Positions 46,496-61,396 of a DNA stretch of 64,000 bases are shown here, in pieces. The stretch comes from Isoetes taiwanensis (taxonomy: Eukaryota; Streptophyta; Lycopodiopsida; Isoetales; Isoetaceae). Within the stretch, counting starts at the first letter, position 1. Each line of letters begins with the position of its first letter. The stretch spans positions 22,474,320 to 22,538,319 of the forward strand of contig JAJEKV010000004.1 in the NCBI GenBank assembly GCA_021234155.1, written 5' to 3'. The position numbers were made by a program, and so were the translations under genes. Below the pieces are notes generated by a model. The model did not search any database. It had not been told where the DNA came from and worked only from the letters and a program-made list of their open reading frames with translations.

Positions 46496-49400
46496 TATCC
46501 TATATTATAATGTTATCCGTAAAGTTGAATCACGCCCTAAATTCCGCTAAGATTGACTTTACCGCATCCGTATGGTCCAACACTCTAAAACCTTTTTTTC
46601 CATCGGTGTCGCTATGCCATGGTGAACGATCAACCACGGCTTTCTTGGCCTGGATCCATACTACGTCGGGCAATCACTTTGAGGAATGGAACATATATGG
46701 TATTCACGCAAACTCACCGCTTCAACCGGAAACATCGGCCCTTTCGCGAAGTAAGCCCGCTTTCTTATTTTTTTTTCCTTTCCTTTTATTTCTATTCCAT
46801 CCACACCCTTCTTATGCGGTGAAAACTTTTTGAGTTGTTCCTTTGCATCCACGAAGCTCAAGTTTACGTACATTTATGCGCCCAAAAGAACTCCGACATC
46901 TATCGTAAGATCATGCTTTTATCGAAGATCATGCCTCGATTATCGCGCTTAATAGAAGATATTTAGGGAGACTTACCGGTGATTTTTGACCTTTAGCAAA
47001 AATATGATGGTCCGGTAGTCATGGGTCGATACTACGTATAGCTTTGCTCAACATGGACAAAACGTACGTGACATGACCGGATAGTTTGATCTAAAGGCTA
47101 AGTGGATCTTAAAAAAGCAACTGGATGTGCTAGAGTGTCAATTTTGAAGCTTCATGGTTTGGCTAGGCTATCTGGTCGATTAATGGAACTATTCGCGAGG
47201 AAGTTGATGTTATGTATTATGAGAAGTTCTCAACTTTGCATAAAGAGTATTATTTCGGTTACCACAGCAGAATTACAGAATGGCAAGAATGGTGGGGTTT
47301 CACCCGAGATAAAATGTTTGAAAGAAGCGGCTCCATGAGAGGCCGGATTTTAATTAGTGCAATGCGATCAAAGAGAAAGTCGTGGTGCTAATCGGATAGA
47401 TTTAATTTCATATTTTTGTCCATGAATAGTATACGTTTGGTATTTGTTTTTTGCACATCCCGCGGATGTGGTCTTTGTGCAAAATATAATAGTTGAATTG
47501 CTATGTCCTAATTGAAGGCGGATTTGGGTTTGCCGGATGCATACATATGTGCGGCATTTAGGGCTGCGGCCGATAAGCAGTGAGGAAGTCTGCAATGCAT
47601 TCTATTTTCCAATCAAGAAGAAAAAGGAATTATTCAAGCTTGCAATAATCTTCCTTTAGGTCCATCAATAGTATGCTTTTGCTTCTTAGTAAGGTACGAT
47701 TCAGTCCTCGGTGCTTGGATTTCAACAAGAATGCTTTATATCTAAGGATTTCTATGGAAAGTAAGGGCTAATATGGCGACATCTTGCTTCATTATGGGCG
47801 AAGCGAAAATTAGTGAGCAACAACAAGAGATTGAACCATCAAATTGAGTTTTCAGCGATACACAGCAGAAGCAGGTGGCCGGAGAAACAAAGGTGTCATT
47901 GGCCATTAACTAATTGTTCTTAGCGTGGATAAAATCTCTACATGAGTTTGATAATATCAAATGTATTTGGTCGTTTATGATGTTGTCATAGATTGAAATT
48001 TCAAATTAGCCAATACATTCGGACTTAGATTTTAAAGTGTCACATCTCGGGTTCTAAAAGCGGGGAATGCAGCAGTAGCAAGCTATCATTTTGCATCTTT
48101 ACTATCCTCTCCGAGTTTTACAAAAGCAGGTTTGATTTCTTTTTGTCTGCTTGGTTTTATGTCGGTTTATCAAAATACAAGATTGGTTCACATCAGCGGG
48201 CATGTTGGAAATACCACAATGGCACTCACCCACAATGATACTCATATCACATTTCATTAACATGTTGTGACTTGAATTTTCAACTCAATAACAGCATGTA
48301 ATCTTTATCACTTGAGGGACCATAATGTATTGTGCATGGAAGAAAGAGGGAGGGAAGCAAAGTCCATCCTTGCTTTCCCTTTTATGACTTGAATAAGGTG
48401 AAGGCTAACTGACTCTTACAACATTATTGGAAGCACAAAGTTTTCTCTCAAAGTGAGAAGACAATTTGGGATACATTCATGAGCTGCTTGCTCAGGCATA
48501 AAAAGCGAGGAAGATATTGTAGCAAAGTTTCTAAGCACAATAGTAAGAGGAAATGAAGGAGTTTCAATTTATTACTTGTGAGTATTATGGATCTATTGGA
48601 CATTACGAGCATGTGCGGTTAGCACAAGATTTTGTTCAAGATGTCAAATCAAAGGCATCAAGAATGTAGGGAGAAGCGATTCTTTTAAAAGGCTAATCTA
48701 GTATTTTGTTATGCAACAAGCACCATTTGTTTCCTATTCAACCAATGTAAGCATCAATTCTCATACCACAAAGTTCCAATGATGCCACAAGCTCCAATAA
48801 TCCAACAACCTTCAATGGGTTCCACACAAATGAGTGCCATTAAAAGCGAGGGAATGGTTTCCAAGTAAGAACCATTTATATTGCAGGATTGTATGATAAG
48901 TTTTAAGCATGATGCAAGAGGTACTTGTTGGAAAGGAAACCCGGAGATGGGCAGCCAATAAGAAATTATCCATCAAAGTAGATCCAATGATGCCCCATTC
49001 AAGATGCAAAGCATATTGAAAATCCTCAGTAAAGGCTCTTATTGTGGGCTAAAGAAACAAGAAAAGGCAAAATTGGTAGTGGTGTGAATTTGTTGGGGAG
49101 TAGAGGGATGGTATATTTCGACCCAAGGAAGGAAGAGATTGAGGAAGTAAATCTTGGGTTACAAGATCAAAATAGGAGGTTCAAGAACAAAGAGTTGTTG
49201 TGCGAGTAAGCGGAGAAGACTAAGAGCTTTCCTTTGCCAAAGGTTTTGTGAGATCCGACCTTAAAGGTGCTCCGGCACCTAAGAGGTGCAAATTCAATGT
49301 ATTTATCCCGCAGTACTTTTTTTAGTCTAGAGAAGAAATGTTGGCGCCTCACAGGTGGAGGATATTCACAATGAAGATGATATGATCAGCCAAGTTTTAG

Positions 49401-52400
49401 CTATTAAGATCCGCGGTTAGTCTTGAGTACTTAGTGCGTTATTCTAAGTAATTTGTTGCAAGAGTTAGGAGGGAAGGAAAATCAGAAATTTTAGTCCAAT
49501 AAATTCTATCGAATGGTAAAACAAAGAGTATAACAAAGCCACTAGCAGTCAAGTTCATGGCTATTGCTTTGTGATGTAATATCAATTGGGTATCTATTGT
49601 TTAGAATTTGGTTTTCAAATGCGTTCAGGAAACTTTTTTGGATTTTTTTCGAGGGTTGTTTTGCCTAAGGTTACGCGCGCGGGATTTTTTAGCAGCCAGA
49701 TATTTTACGATTATCAAAGTAGAGATTTTAGAATTATGATTTTTTGGAGGTGAAACAGCTGAGGGGATCTGTTTTTGGAAATCTTTTGGTGAAGGCGTGG
49801 AAGACCTGCATTTCCTAGCCTCTGAGGGGCATGAATCGTTGCCTTATAATGCTTTCGAACTTTGCCAGTTAGCTTTAGGATGGAGGTGATCACGATGAAC
49901 ATGGAGACAAGGTACCGAGACAATTTAGCGCTTGGGGCCGATCGCGTGGAAGACCTCTTTCAAATCCCTATTGGCACTATAATGTGAAATCCACCTCCTC
50001 TTCTCTTAGGTTATGTCGATAGTCCTTATTGCATGGTTCTCTGCTTTGATGTTCCACATGGTCTATTGTTATAGTCATTGCTTTCCTTACGGATATGTTT
50101 GGAGACATTTGGATTCGAGAAATCTAAGAGTTGTGATTTGGCTCTATATGGAAACTGATTTGGCCACGGATGGCCATGAGGCTTAGATTATATCTATCAA
50201 AGTAATCTTGTTGAAGATTCCTTTGGTTTACATGGAAGTTTGTTAAAATTGGTTGGGGTTTTGATTAAGGTAAATCCTCGCTATGTATCCTTTTCATTTT
50301 GTTGTTAAAAGTACACTGCTATATATATAAGCTCCTTTTGTCATGGTTGAATTTGGTGGTGGCTGTAAGTACTTGCATGGACCATTTTGGTCAGGTACAT
50401 TTATAGATAATTGGTAAAGGAAGTTGATGAGCAAAGAGCTAAAAGAGAGATTACGTGAGGGTCTTTAGCAATTATTTCAAAGGAATCTGAGGTTAAGTTG
50501 CATCAATCGGCTTAGGAATTTCTCCAGCATGCTTTTTCGGGTTCCCAAATCGTATCTTTTGGTGGGATATTTGTAGCGATGCATCGATCCATGGTATAAG
50601 GCTGCTTGGTGACGAATGATAAGATCCATGCGTCATTGCAGGTACATGCTATAAGAGCTTTACATTGTTGTGGGGAATTGCCGATTGCTTTATTAGGTGT
50701 AGTAAAGGAAGTTTCTGCTAGGCGTCCTATGTACTTCATCTTCTGTATGTCATGTTTTGGACTAAATGGGTGGAATTAGGTGAGTAGTGCACGATCGCGG
50801 GGATGTTGGTCTCATCTGCTTCTAACACATTCATATTTTTGTTAAAACTCACGATATTCATAGTGATTGCAATGCGGGGAGGGTACATCGGTGTTTTGAA
50901 GCTGTGAAGATCTCATATGATCGCGGTTTATGCTCTAGCAACACGGCCGGTCCTAGAGATTCAATGGCTACTATGGGGCATCTCGAGGCCATCACACCCA
51001 GGAGATGGAGATGAGGTCTAAGCATAAAGAGACAACATGGATATTCCTTCTTTGCTTACTAGATCCCAACAAGGGATACATTTCCATAGGTTAACTTTAC
51101 CCATTTTTTCACGCTATGAGGAGCTGACCCATCAACATGGCTTCATGATATCATGGTGCTTGGTTTCGCGAGGTAATCCACCAGTTTCTTAGGTTCTAGA
51201 AGCGGGGGTGGAAAGTCAAGACAAGAATCATCCTCTGCATATCACGGGAATGTGGCATGGTATGGACCTACTTACTCCTCTATTTCATCTCAACATGCCA
51301 TTGGAAGTCGTTGCTTCGGGCAATCTAATAGATCCCTCCTCGGTTGGCTTCAGTGTAAACCCATCATACATGCTTTAGACACAGAGCTTCTTACCATCTA
51401 ATTGTAGCAAGATGGATCCTCATCCTCTCTTTATTATGAATTTCCTTTGGGAGTGTTGTTCCCTCAACCATTTTGTATTATTCCAACATGTAATATCTGA
51501 TTACTTGCCGATGTTGCATCAAAGAGGGCTTGACATTCTGATGTAAGAATATGTTCCTCAAACTTATCTTTCCACTTACTGCTTGAAGATTTATGTTCAG
51601 GTAATGGGAAGAGCGGTAGGAAATTTGGCAAGAAGAGGTTGTTACTCGCATTATTTACTCTTGCCACTTATCAACAATCAACCAATCAATGGAGGTATTG
51701 GATCACATCCAAGGTAGTCTTTGGAGTCTAAGCTTTGGAATATGAGGGGCACGTTCCGCATGAGGCTCAGTTGGAGTCGGGCCCAAGCTTCGAAGCGTAT
51801 CTACATTTATTTCTTTTGCATACATTTGTTCTTTTTGCATGGATTATTTTCCATCTTGGATATCCACCAGTCTTCAAGGGAGGCTTAGATCTAGAAGCTG
51901 ACCCGGCGATATGATGCGGTTGCACATCTTCTGCATGGATAGGTAGCGCATCTTCTTGCATGGATGATTTTCATCTTTGGAAGCTCACCAAGTCTTCAGT
52001 TTTCTGATAAACATTCATGTAGAATATAAGCTGACACATATAATATTCTAGATTTGGCTCTTCTGCAAAATCAATGAAGAACATAGCGTGAAGATTACAA
52101 TCCTGCGACCACTTTGGGGATGTGGATTGTTATATCCGCTTTCTTTAATGAACATGTACTTTGAGTATATGATGTGATCATGATTATATATATACTACGG
52201 TTTGACTTCATGATTATGGGAACATAATTAAAGGAACATACATCCTTGTGAAATTTATTTTTGTTGCTTTAGTATGTCCATAATAAATTTACCATGTTGC
52301 AAAATCCATTTTAGAGGTTTGTGCATTTACTATGTTGCAAATACATTTAGAAGTTCGCGAAGTGTTAAACAATGAATGTGGATTGACTTATGCTCATAAT

Positions 52401-54250
52401 TTTGAAGATTAAATGGGATAAGTTGTTTGCTAAGAACTTGTGGTAGTATAGGAGATTTCTTTTTGAAGGCTGAGGCGTTGGAACAAATAAATGAAGAGTA
52501 TTGATCCTTAACAACTCAATAATATTATTATTGTACAAGTGTATCACGTATTTGGTGGATTCATAAGCCTTGCATTGGAGCTTGCCCAAATTACTTAAGG
52601 TTAAAGAAGAACATTACTTAAGGTTAAGAAGAACATTTCACCGTATGATGATACTCACCTAAATTACTTAACGTTAGAACATTTTGTGTGATGAAGTGAA
52701 CCACTCTTGCTTCCAATGTCAATACAAATAAAATTGAGTGAAATGTGAGAGAAACTCTATATGTGAAGAAACTCCCCACCGCCGGATAAAGTACCAAAGG
52801 GGTGGAAACTTTTCAATTTACAAGTTTAGAGAGTGAGTAGTTTTCATTCTTTTTTACATTGCATAATAATATGGTTTGCATCAAATGTAAGTTACTACAT
52901 CACCTCTCATAAGCTCATAGTGATTTCTTTAACCCAAAGTCATCCTTTTTATTTAGATTATGCATGTCAAATGGCTTTATGAATGTTCAAGGGTATATGA
53001 ATGTTTTGCAGGAACCGGAGAATGCTAAGTGTTGAATGGACTTGATCCAAAACATCACTATGGGCCATTACCTTATGCTTGGACAACCCCATGCAAAACT
53101 TAATGAAGCCAGACCCAGCCAGGGCTGCAACCTTGAAGTCCATATCCCTACTACATGATCTCCCACTAACCATATTTAAAACATGCATGCACCACTCCAT
53201 AATTGTAAGCAAAGAAGTATCCATTAGTCAAACCACATCTAATTTTAAAGCCGACCATATATACCATACCTAATCAACCATGGCAAGTAACTATAATACC
53301 AATATGCCTTGTAGAAACTGGCTATGTCTTTTTATTTATCCCCTTCCCATTTGCTTCCTTGAATATTGAACTAAAATGATACATTCATATGTCTAAAGAC
53401 TTCAACAAGAAACAAAAGTAAAATGAATTAAAGGCCTTCTTCCATTGATCTCATTTTACAATTCCGTGCTCTAAAGATCACCAAAGATAGCTAAAGAAGC
53501 CCATATTTTGATAAGTTTTCTATTTTAGTTTAAGGATTACATAAAGATCAATGTATGGGATTTATGACATTTCGATAATTATGATGATAAAAGACTATAT
53601 ATTTCTATTTACATTACACCCTACACTTTAAGTTGACACTTTGTTTAATGCGTATTCTTCTTCAAGACCACTTTGCCTAAAGGTTGTAGTAATATTTCTA
53701 TACAACAAAAGTTGCAACATCTATTCTACACCATCTTTCAAACTTTGCAAAGTATTATATAGAATGTATGCCCATGCGACAGCAGCGCTTTAGGTCCCCT
53801 GATTTAGTCAAGGAAGCAAAAACATAGATACAGGCGGCCGGATCCAGATGTAATGCCTTACCATATAATGCTTAGGGTTGTAGTAGAAAATGATGGAACC
53901 GATAACTATGATTTTCAAAGCATTCAATCAAATGAAGATCACGACCTATAGGAGATATAAAAACATCTTGTGCAATGTATGTATAAGGTGCAGGAAGCAA
54001 TTTTGAATTTCATAATTTTTGAAATTTCGAGGAGAGTGTCGTCTTTGAAACTTATACTTTGTTTGAGCAGCGCATGGTTAGATGCCATACAAGATGAGAG
54101 ACTTCATGGAAGAGAGAGAAGCGTGAAGTGGAGCATCTTTCAAAGGGAATACAAGGTTACTATAAGTCGATCATCCTAAAGAATCAGCAAATAGGTAGCC
54201 TTCTTTGCAATGAAATCCTTCTTGGAAGCTGACCATAATTAGAAATCCAA
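46496..54250. other. Degraded interior of the nested LTR element
   Basis: No open frame above about 80 codons and no convincing pol motif. Local structures are a diverged duplication of about 120 bp (GCATGGAT-ATTTTCATC, near 51834 and 51954) and a 26-bp tandem CTTAAGGTTAA-GAAGAACAT (52592-52640). The possible gag zinc knuckle is near 48.6 kb. The sequence has many apparent single-base indels, either from age or from assembly errors. Confidence 0.4.
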
Positions 54251-54922
54251 CAAAGAGGATGCTATGAATTGTCAAGGCCTTACGGCAGGGCCTTAGTTAT
54301 TTTCATGTCTTGGAGGTGGGTGAGAAGGAAGATGATAAAAGCAAGTATGACCCGTACCTGGCGGCCACAAGATCTTTAAAAATAACACACCGCAAAAGTG
54401 GGGTGAAAGAAATGAAAAACCCGTCGGGGGAGTTAAGGTCTTCACAAGAGAAAGAGCGTGCGCTAAAATGCGCCAATGCATAAAATTAAGCCCGTAAAAG
54501 GCTTCGAGGCTCAGGGACCCCGCAGCAGAGAAACAAGTAGACCAATCGAGGAACCATCCGGCGGAATGACCATCCGCGGGAAAAACATTCCGATTAGTCT
54601 TTTCCGGAGGCTACGACACCCTTGTAGAAAGGAATGATAAATATGCCTCGGAGGGCTACCATGCCATAGAGAGAAAATGAAAGAATGCACATCAAGAATA
54701 TGAAACAAAGCGGGAGAAAGCAGGACACGTTAAATTACGAGCGATTCATCAAGGAAGAAAGGACAAGAGGGTGGAATAGAAGCGGGGGAAGAAGAAACTA
54801 AAATAGATGTGCCCCGAGGAAGGCTACAACACCATCGCAGGGAATGGCTTCGAGGAGAATGTATAAAAAGTGGAACCACTAGACCACACCGCCGAATGAA
54901 CCATGTCGAGGTGGGAGAGGGA

Positions 54923-55021
54923 CCAGGAAGCTAGAAGAACGAGGAATAAAGAGTAGAGAACTAGCTCAAGAGAGCGCTTAGATAAAGAAAAAGCCCGAAA
55001 GGAGAGTATATATATATAGAG
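54923..55021 (-). promoter_or_regulatory. TATA-containing 99-bp module, copy 2
   Basis: On -, CTATATATATATA (TATA at 55007-55018) is followed by a pyrimidine-rich leader ending CTTCTAGCTTCCTGG. The stretch matches the copy at 61298-61396 in order and length. It would be a core promoter with start-site region; activity is inferred only. Confidence 0.4.
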
Positions 55022-58000
55022 GCGGATCTGCACAGGAACTAAACTGCAAAGGTAATTGCGGGTATGCCGTGAGGCAGGCTCTGGTGCCGAGACCATGGGG
55101 CAGAAGGAGGAGAGCCAACTCCAGGAGGCCTCCATCATGGAGTACTGAAAAATGGTGGATCTTTGGGGACAGGGTGGACAGAACGTGGTGGGAGGGCAGT
55201 GGGTATGAAGAGGCAAAGGTGAGGCAGTAGGGGTGTGAAACAAACGAAAGTTAGGATGAAAAGGTTAAAACATTGGAGTATGGGTGAACTAATACTATGG
55301 CTGGATAATGCAAAGAAGTGAACTCAAATAAAACAAAGAAAGCATAAAGCGTGAGGAAAAATGTAGCAGTAGGGATAAAGCACGAGATGGAGAACAAAGA
55401 AATGTGAAGGTAAAAAGAACAAAGAAGCTGGCAACACTTGACAAAGGCACAGAATGGATTACATATGAATTGCCACCATGTAAATGACTAGCTTCAATGG
55501 GAAGTGCAAAAAGAGATCCAAAGTACATGTATTCGTCTTGATGAGGGCAAAAGTCAGAGGATAGCAACTTCATGAAACATCAAGACAGCTCCGATGCCAA
55601 AAATTAAGATCAAAAAGGGGGCAAAAGAGCGAGACTAAAGTGGACAAAAGAAATTAAGTAATGGGATATAAGGCTGAAGAGTAGAACAAGCTGTGAGGAG
55701 TGGAATAAAACAGAGTGGAAACGTGGGATTAATGGAGCAAATGAGAAGTAATGGTGAGAGGCCCCTAGATGACTAAATGGAGTGAATAGAGGAGGAGCAA
55801 AGAAAGCAAGGAAGGACTTGAGTGGTAGAAAGAGAAGAATGGGGCGGGCATAAAAGATTAAGGTCGACATAAAATTAACTTAAAAGTAAACAACGAAAAA
55901 CAAAGGGAACAAACCAACTGAGAATGAAGACTCCTAACAATGAACAAAGCGAGAACAAAACACACAGAAAGAAACAATCCCGGTAGCTCACAGGGAGTGA
56001 GGCCAGGCAAATAGCAAAAGAATGAGAGTCTTGTTAAATGAGACAAATAAAATTAGACTTCTAAATAAGGAAAAATTAATGCATATGAGGAAATACAACA
56101 ATCGGGGCAATAGGGCCCATATGCAGCATAATGAATGTTGACGAAAAAGTCTCTAGATGGACCACGAATAATGTATATGGGGTTAAACAGTGCTATAGAA
56201 AATATAAGATTACATGGAACAGGGAAGAGATACAACCACGAGGAAGGGGCGAAACCAAAGCGGTCCGAGCTAAAAAGAATTTAACATAGAGAGGAACAAG
56301 CGCAAAAGATGGTAGCTGGAACCATGAAGCACAACAAACTTAAAAATAAAAGTATAGCATAAAAGAAAGAAGGAAACAAATGAAATAATAGGATAAAAGG
56401 GAACTAAGGAAACAATTACAGGACAATAAAATAGAATGGCAAAAAACCTATCTTTGAAACGATGAAACAAAAAAGGATTAAGAAGAGGAAATGAGGTGAG
56501 TACACCAAGATCTTGGCCAAATAAAGAGATATGATACATGTGGTACCTTGACCATGGCAATACCTAAGACAAGCATAAACAAAACAAGATATATACTAAT
56601 GGAGGTAGATAAAATCTAATACATAAATGAATATAAGTAAAGGGGCAAGCATGTATCTATGGTGATGGTAAAAAACAACAAAGGGAAATAAGGTGCACCT
56701 AGTGAGAGCATCAAGCACATAGCAGTCGGGCTAAAATCCTTGACGTAAGACAGCGAGACCAAAATCATTTCAGGATAATAGAAAAAATAAGAGTGAGCGA
56801 TCAAAGGAGTCCCACAGAAGCTGCGATACCTATAGGCCATAAATACAACAATGTCCACGATCAAATAAAATCAATCAACCCATAAAGAAGGTCAAGGTAA
56901 GCGCCATAAAGGATCACGAGGTGCTTGACTAAGTAACCAACGGCAGGAACTATTGCACCACTAATGACCAACATAAACGTTAACCAGGCTATAGTAATAG
57001 TAACTATAAAAGAGATAAAAAATACCAATAGCTAAGAAATGCAGCTGGTAATCTTGATCCACAAAAGCCATGAAACATATATCTCTCTCTCATAGCTAAA
57101 CCTTTTACTAACAAAGGCGAAACAAAAGAGGATTGGACAAAGAACTTAGCTTAAGAAATCATACATAAAATGTTCTATTTAACCAAATTACAAAGTAATA
57201 AAAGGTGATACATGTGTAAATGAATGGACCATTGAAGATAAAAACTAAACTAAGGTATGTGAAATGAAGCATCAAAGCAAAGTCAAGGTGACAACAACTG
57301 GCAGGCAGCCCATGAACAAGTGGAACCAATGGGGTAAAAGGAGCAAAATGCTAACTAACAACAAATTGGAATGATGAAGCGAGAAGATGGATGGGGATGA
57401 AAAGTGTAAAGAATATAGTGGCATCAATGGAACTATGTACTTAACAATCTAAAGAAAAAAAGGACAGGCAAAAATGACTAACTATCACAATGTGATACAA
57501 AAGAAGACTAAAGCTGGCAAAACCACAAGGCAAAGCTAAGGATGAACATAGAGGCACATCAACAAACATCATGAATAAACTAATGTGGAAACCAAAAAAG
57601 ATTCTGAGTCTGGACAATGCCACAAATGAGACTAAAAGAGACAAAAGAAGCTAATACTAAGGTTTCAACCAACTGGGATCCTAGTGCAAAACAAAATAGG
57701 GTCAGCATAAGTGCAGCTGACCTGGCCATGTCAATGGGAAAACAGATGCTTAGCAAAGGGCGGCAAAAGAAAATAGTGCAAAAATGCATACATGTTTCCG
57801 GATATGGTAGGAAGAATGGAAATAAGGCACCCAGCTGTGAAAAAACTATAAGAAAAATAGATCAATGAGCTAAGGGCTACCTAGCATGAATTTGTAATAA
57901 TGTAATGGCAAGAACCCATGTCACCTCATAAGATAAGATAAGATAGATAGATAAGATGAGGCCTAAGGCATAGCATAAAAGAACAAGAAAGACAAATGTT

Positions 58001-58037
58001 GATCCTCCAACATGGTGATCATTGTATAAGAAACAAG

Positions 58038-58200
58038 TTAGAAACCTTGGCAAATACTGGACAGGCCTAAGCCACTTTCCACACATATCAAAGCCTCTAC
58101 AACCCGACAGAGCGAACAGAGTTAGAAACCTTGGCGAAATCTTGGTTAATCCTAAACCACTTCCAGACATATAAAAGCACTCTACAACTTCGACATGGGC
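58038..58200. repeat. Two-copy diverged tandem repeat, about 82-bp unit
   Basis: GTTAGAAACCTTGGC starts at about 58038 and 58120. Each copy continues through CCTAA-CCACTT and CTCTACAAC. It lies inside the purine-skewed block. Confidence 0.75.
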
Positions 58201-61200
58201 GTCTAAGTAACAGCAAAAAATAAAGGAACCAAAGCATGTTATACAATACTCAATAAATGGGCAAACTTATAAAAATTAATGCTTTGGGCTACTAAACGTA
58301 AAATCATTTTATATGGATAGTTAACATCATATGTACAAGATCCAACCCATGGAAAAGTGACATAAATATCCAACCTAAAAGAAATCTCAATGGCGAGAAT
58401 AGGACAGAGTATGCAAGGCCAAAGTTCCCAACGCCAACAAGAAGCGTTTAATAGGAATGGCAAGCTACGTCCACAAAAGAGACCAAGTCACAAACCTTAC
58501 ATTTCAGACTAAGTATGATACCATGACAAGAAATTATAGATAAAGGACTCAGGGAAAGAGTGGGCTTAGAGGCATGAACAGCGTAGAACAAATTAGGATG
58601 CCCGCCGAGTTCCATTGAGAAAAATGTATAATTCCAACCCATCCTCAAACTCTAAACAAGGGAGGGACCATGACTTGGAAATCATCAAAGCTATATGTTT
58701 TGGCATGGAAAACCACACCAAACATCAACTTGTTTTTGGCATGTAAGCCCTAGGGATGCTCATATGAGTGGGGTTAATGTTACCAAACCAAACATATATA
58801 TACAAGGATGTGAACTTATGATAGGGACCATTAACCCACAGAGTCAGAAACCACAGACAAATACCGCCTATATATGATAATTCAATGTAATGCAAATTGC
58901 ACAAAATCTACAAACATTCATCCCTCTTTATTGCAGAGAGGGGACAAAACATGAAACTAAAGGGGCATCTGAGAGTCTATAACATATAAAATTTCAAGAA
59001 GAATAAGAAAGGTACTCATGTATAGCAGTTAATGCAAAAATGAGAAATGCAAAAACAAGATTTACCAATACCTAAAATTCAATAGCATCCTCACGAGAAG
59101 GGGTTGGCAGGTTAAAACAGAGACAAAATACATATAAATTCCATAGGGCAAAAGCATACAAAATTCACAAAACATACTAGCTCACTTTTCCACTATAAGA
59201 AGGGGCGAAAGTACAGAAACTAAAGAGGCATAGAGCCAAAAGGAATGTAGAATTCAGAGAATAAGAAATGTATAGCATATCACGGTTTAATGCAATAACG
59301 ACAAATAAAAGTTTACAAAAATAAAACTCAATTCTGGAGTAATCCTTGTGAAATTTTGGAAAATAAACATGCATGTAAATCAAAATTGCATAGAGTTCAA
59401 AGTTGTACCTATAAGGAAAACCATGCATTGTCAACAAACCAACAACACTAATAGCATTATAAATCCTATGGTGAATGAGAGGAAAAATTGCAGAGTAAGG
59501 GAAAGAGAAACCATACCTAGGGAAAAACGCGTGCCCATCAAGAGTTAAATGATATGAATTAAGGCTGAAAGATCTTGCTTGAAAGGAATAAATTCGAGAA
59601 ATAAACTTAATAGCAAGGTTTGGCAGGGAATTCCGGTCTTCCACAGTGACGTGCATACAGTAGGACCATATGGAAATGGTAAAATAGCGTACACTAAGAT
59701 ATACCGGGGCTGGAATTATTGCAGGGAGATGCACACAACTAAGCAATACGAGAAAAGTAGAAGCAAGAAGAAAGGAGAGCCATATCAATAAAAGTAACCT
59801 TGCACATCTATGTAGTTTACCACACATTTAAGGATTGTGGACAACAAGCAACGGAACCTCTGTGAGAGGATTAGTAGAAAAAAGGATACGGAACATCTGA
59901 GAATACATAGATTTACTTAGAGCATAGATTGGCTGGTTGTCTATTAATATGCTTCAAGGAAAAAGATTGGGATAGAACGCTTGTGACGATTTTGGTAAGG
60001 TGTATTGATGAAATAGAGATTTAGCATTGCATCAAACATACTCCTTGGATAAAATTTATAACTATTATATCTTTGGAGCCTGTACGGCAAACCCATCACT
60101 ACAGTTAACGCATCGAATAAAAGCGTTATAGATTCTTGCTTGATAAAGATGAAACGTAAAGGCGTTGTGATATCAAAGGCAATTGTTGGAAATGGAAATG
60201 GAAAAACATAACAAAGAAACTCCACGGCAAAGGCCATGGGAACCTTTATCCATCCCGAGGCAACAAAATTCGGTACCAGATGTAATGTTCAACCAAAGGG
60301 CCGTATATGAAGACTGTCAAAGATATGCTTGATAGAACCGAAATAAAGGTGAATACATCTGAATAAATCATCCTACTTGGGAATCAAAAAGCTGAAGCTA
60401 TAAAATCTAGTTTGTAAGATAGACAAAGTAGCATGATACCTTTGGCTAGATTCCAGGGCTCCATACCAAAGCTGACACAAAACATCTTTGGTCCGGGCTA
60501 AGTCCTGAAGTAATCTATGATGGACCTGTGAATGAGCGAGGCCAAAATCCAACAAGTTATCTCGGCTGAGATATTGCGGATCGTAACCTTAAGCTCTGGG
60601 ACTCTATTTATGCCAAATCAGCCTCAGATCTAATCATAGTCCAGAGCCTTTTTTGAGTGCCATACTTCCATGGCCTCAACTTCATATCACGAGCCATTTT
60701 CGAAGCGGCTGACCGGACCGAGGAGGAGGGAATCGCGTTCGAAATCTTCTTTGCCAAATAAGCTCCATAGAGAGCAAATCCGAAAGCGAGAGGACTGACC
60801 AAAATGATCAAACCCTTGCCGTTTGCCTAGAAGCCCTTACCTTCGTTGCCTAGACCTATCTGGATTTTGCCTTCACGCTCACGAGAATGCACAGAGCGGG
60901 CAGAATCACACATCAAAGGCATCAGCCATGCCCTTCCAGCAACACATCGATAGAAGGGTGCGGCCCAAAGTCAAAGAAAAGAGATAGGCAAAGACAAAAC
61001 ACTTAGCCCAACAATACCCAAAAGTACCACCTGGGGCATCGAATTACCAAGGATCTAGGATTTCGAAGGATCAAAACAACCACAGAAACAAAGCCTAGAA
61101 GCGGTTCACTTAAAGAGCAAAGCTAGAAGCCAATAATGAATCGATCCCATCAATCTAAAGCGGAGTTCAACAAACCCTTAGAACAACTTGAGCGCATGCA

Positions 61201-61297
61201 ACAAGAAAAGCAGCGGTAGGGCATCCATTTCGAATATTAATCACCATACGAAATAATCTAGGAGTAATAGATGAAAGTAGCTAAGGTAAGGAGAACT

Positions 61298-61396
61298 CCA
61301 AAAGAGCTAGAAGGAGCGAGAATAAAATTAGAGAACCCAAGCTCAAAGAGAACAGATAAAAGGAAAAAGTAGAAAGGAAGAGTATATATATATAGA
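61298..61396 (-). promoter_or_regulatory. TATA-containing 99-bp module, copy 1
   Basis: On -, CTATATATATATA (TATA at 61383-61394) precedes a leader with GAGCTTGGGTTCTCTAATTT and CTTCTAGCTCTTTTGG. It lies at the upstream edge of the T-rich minus-strand block, where a promoter would be expected. The sequence upstream of the TATA does not match copy 2, so the pair is not simply two LTRs over their full length. Confidence 0.4.

Noticed and set aside
57617-57868. 83-codon basic plus-strand ORF
   Set aside because: Lys/Arg/Gln richness follows from the purine skew of the block; no family resemblance.
55295-59827. Series of hydrophobic minus-strand ORFs resembling membrane proteins
   Set aside because: The minus strand here is T-rich, so any frame yields Phe/Leu/Ser/Tyr-rich peptides. 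No conserved motif was seen; more likely introns or non-coding DNA.
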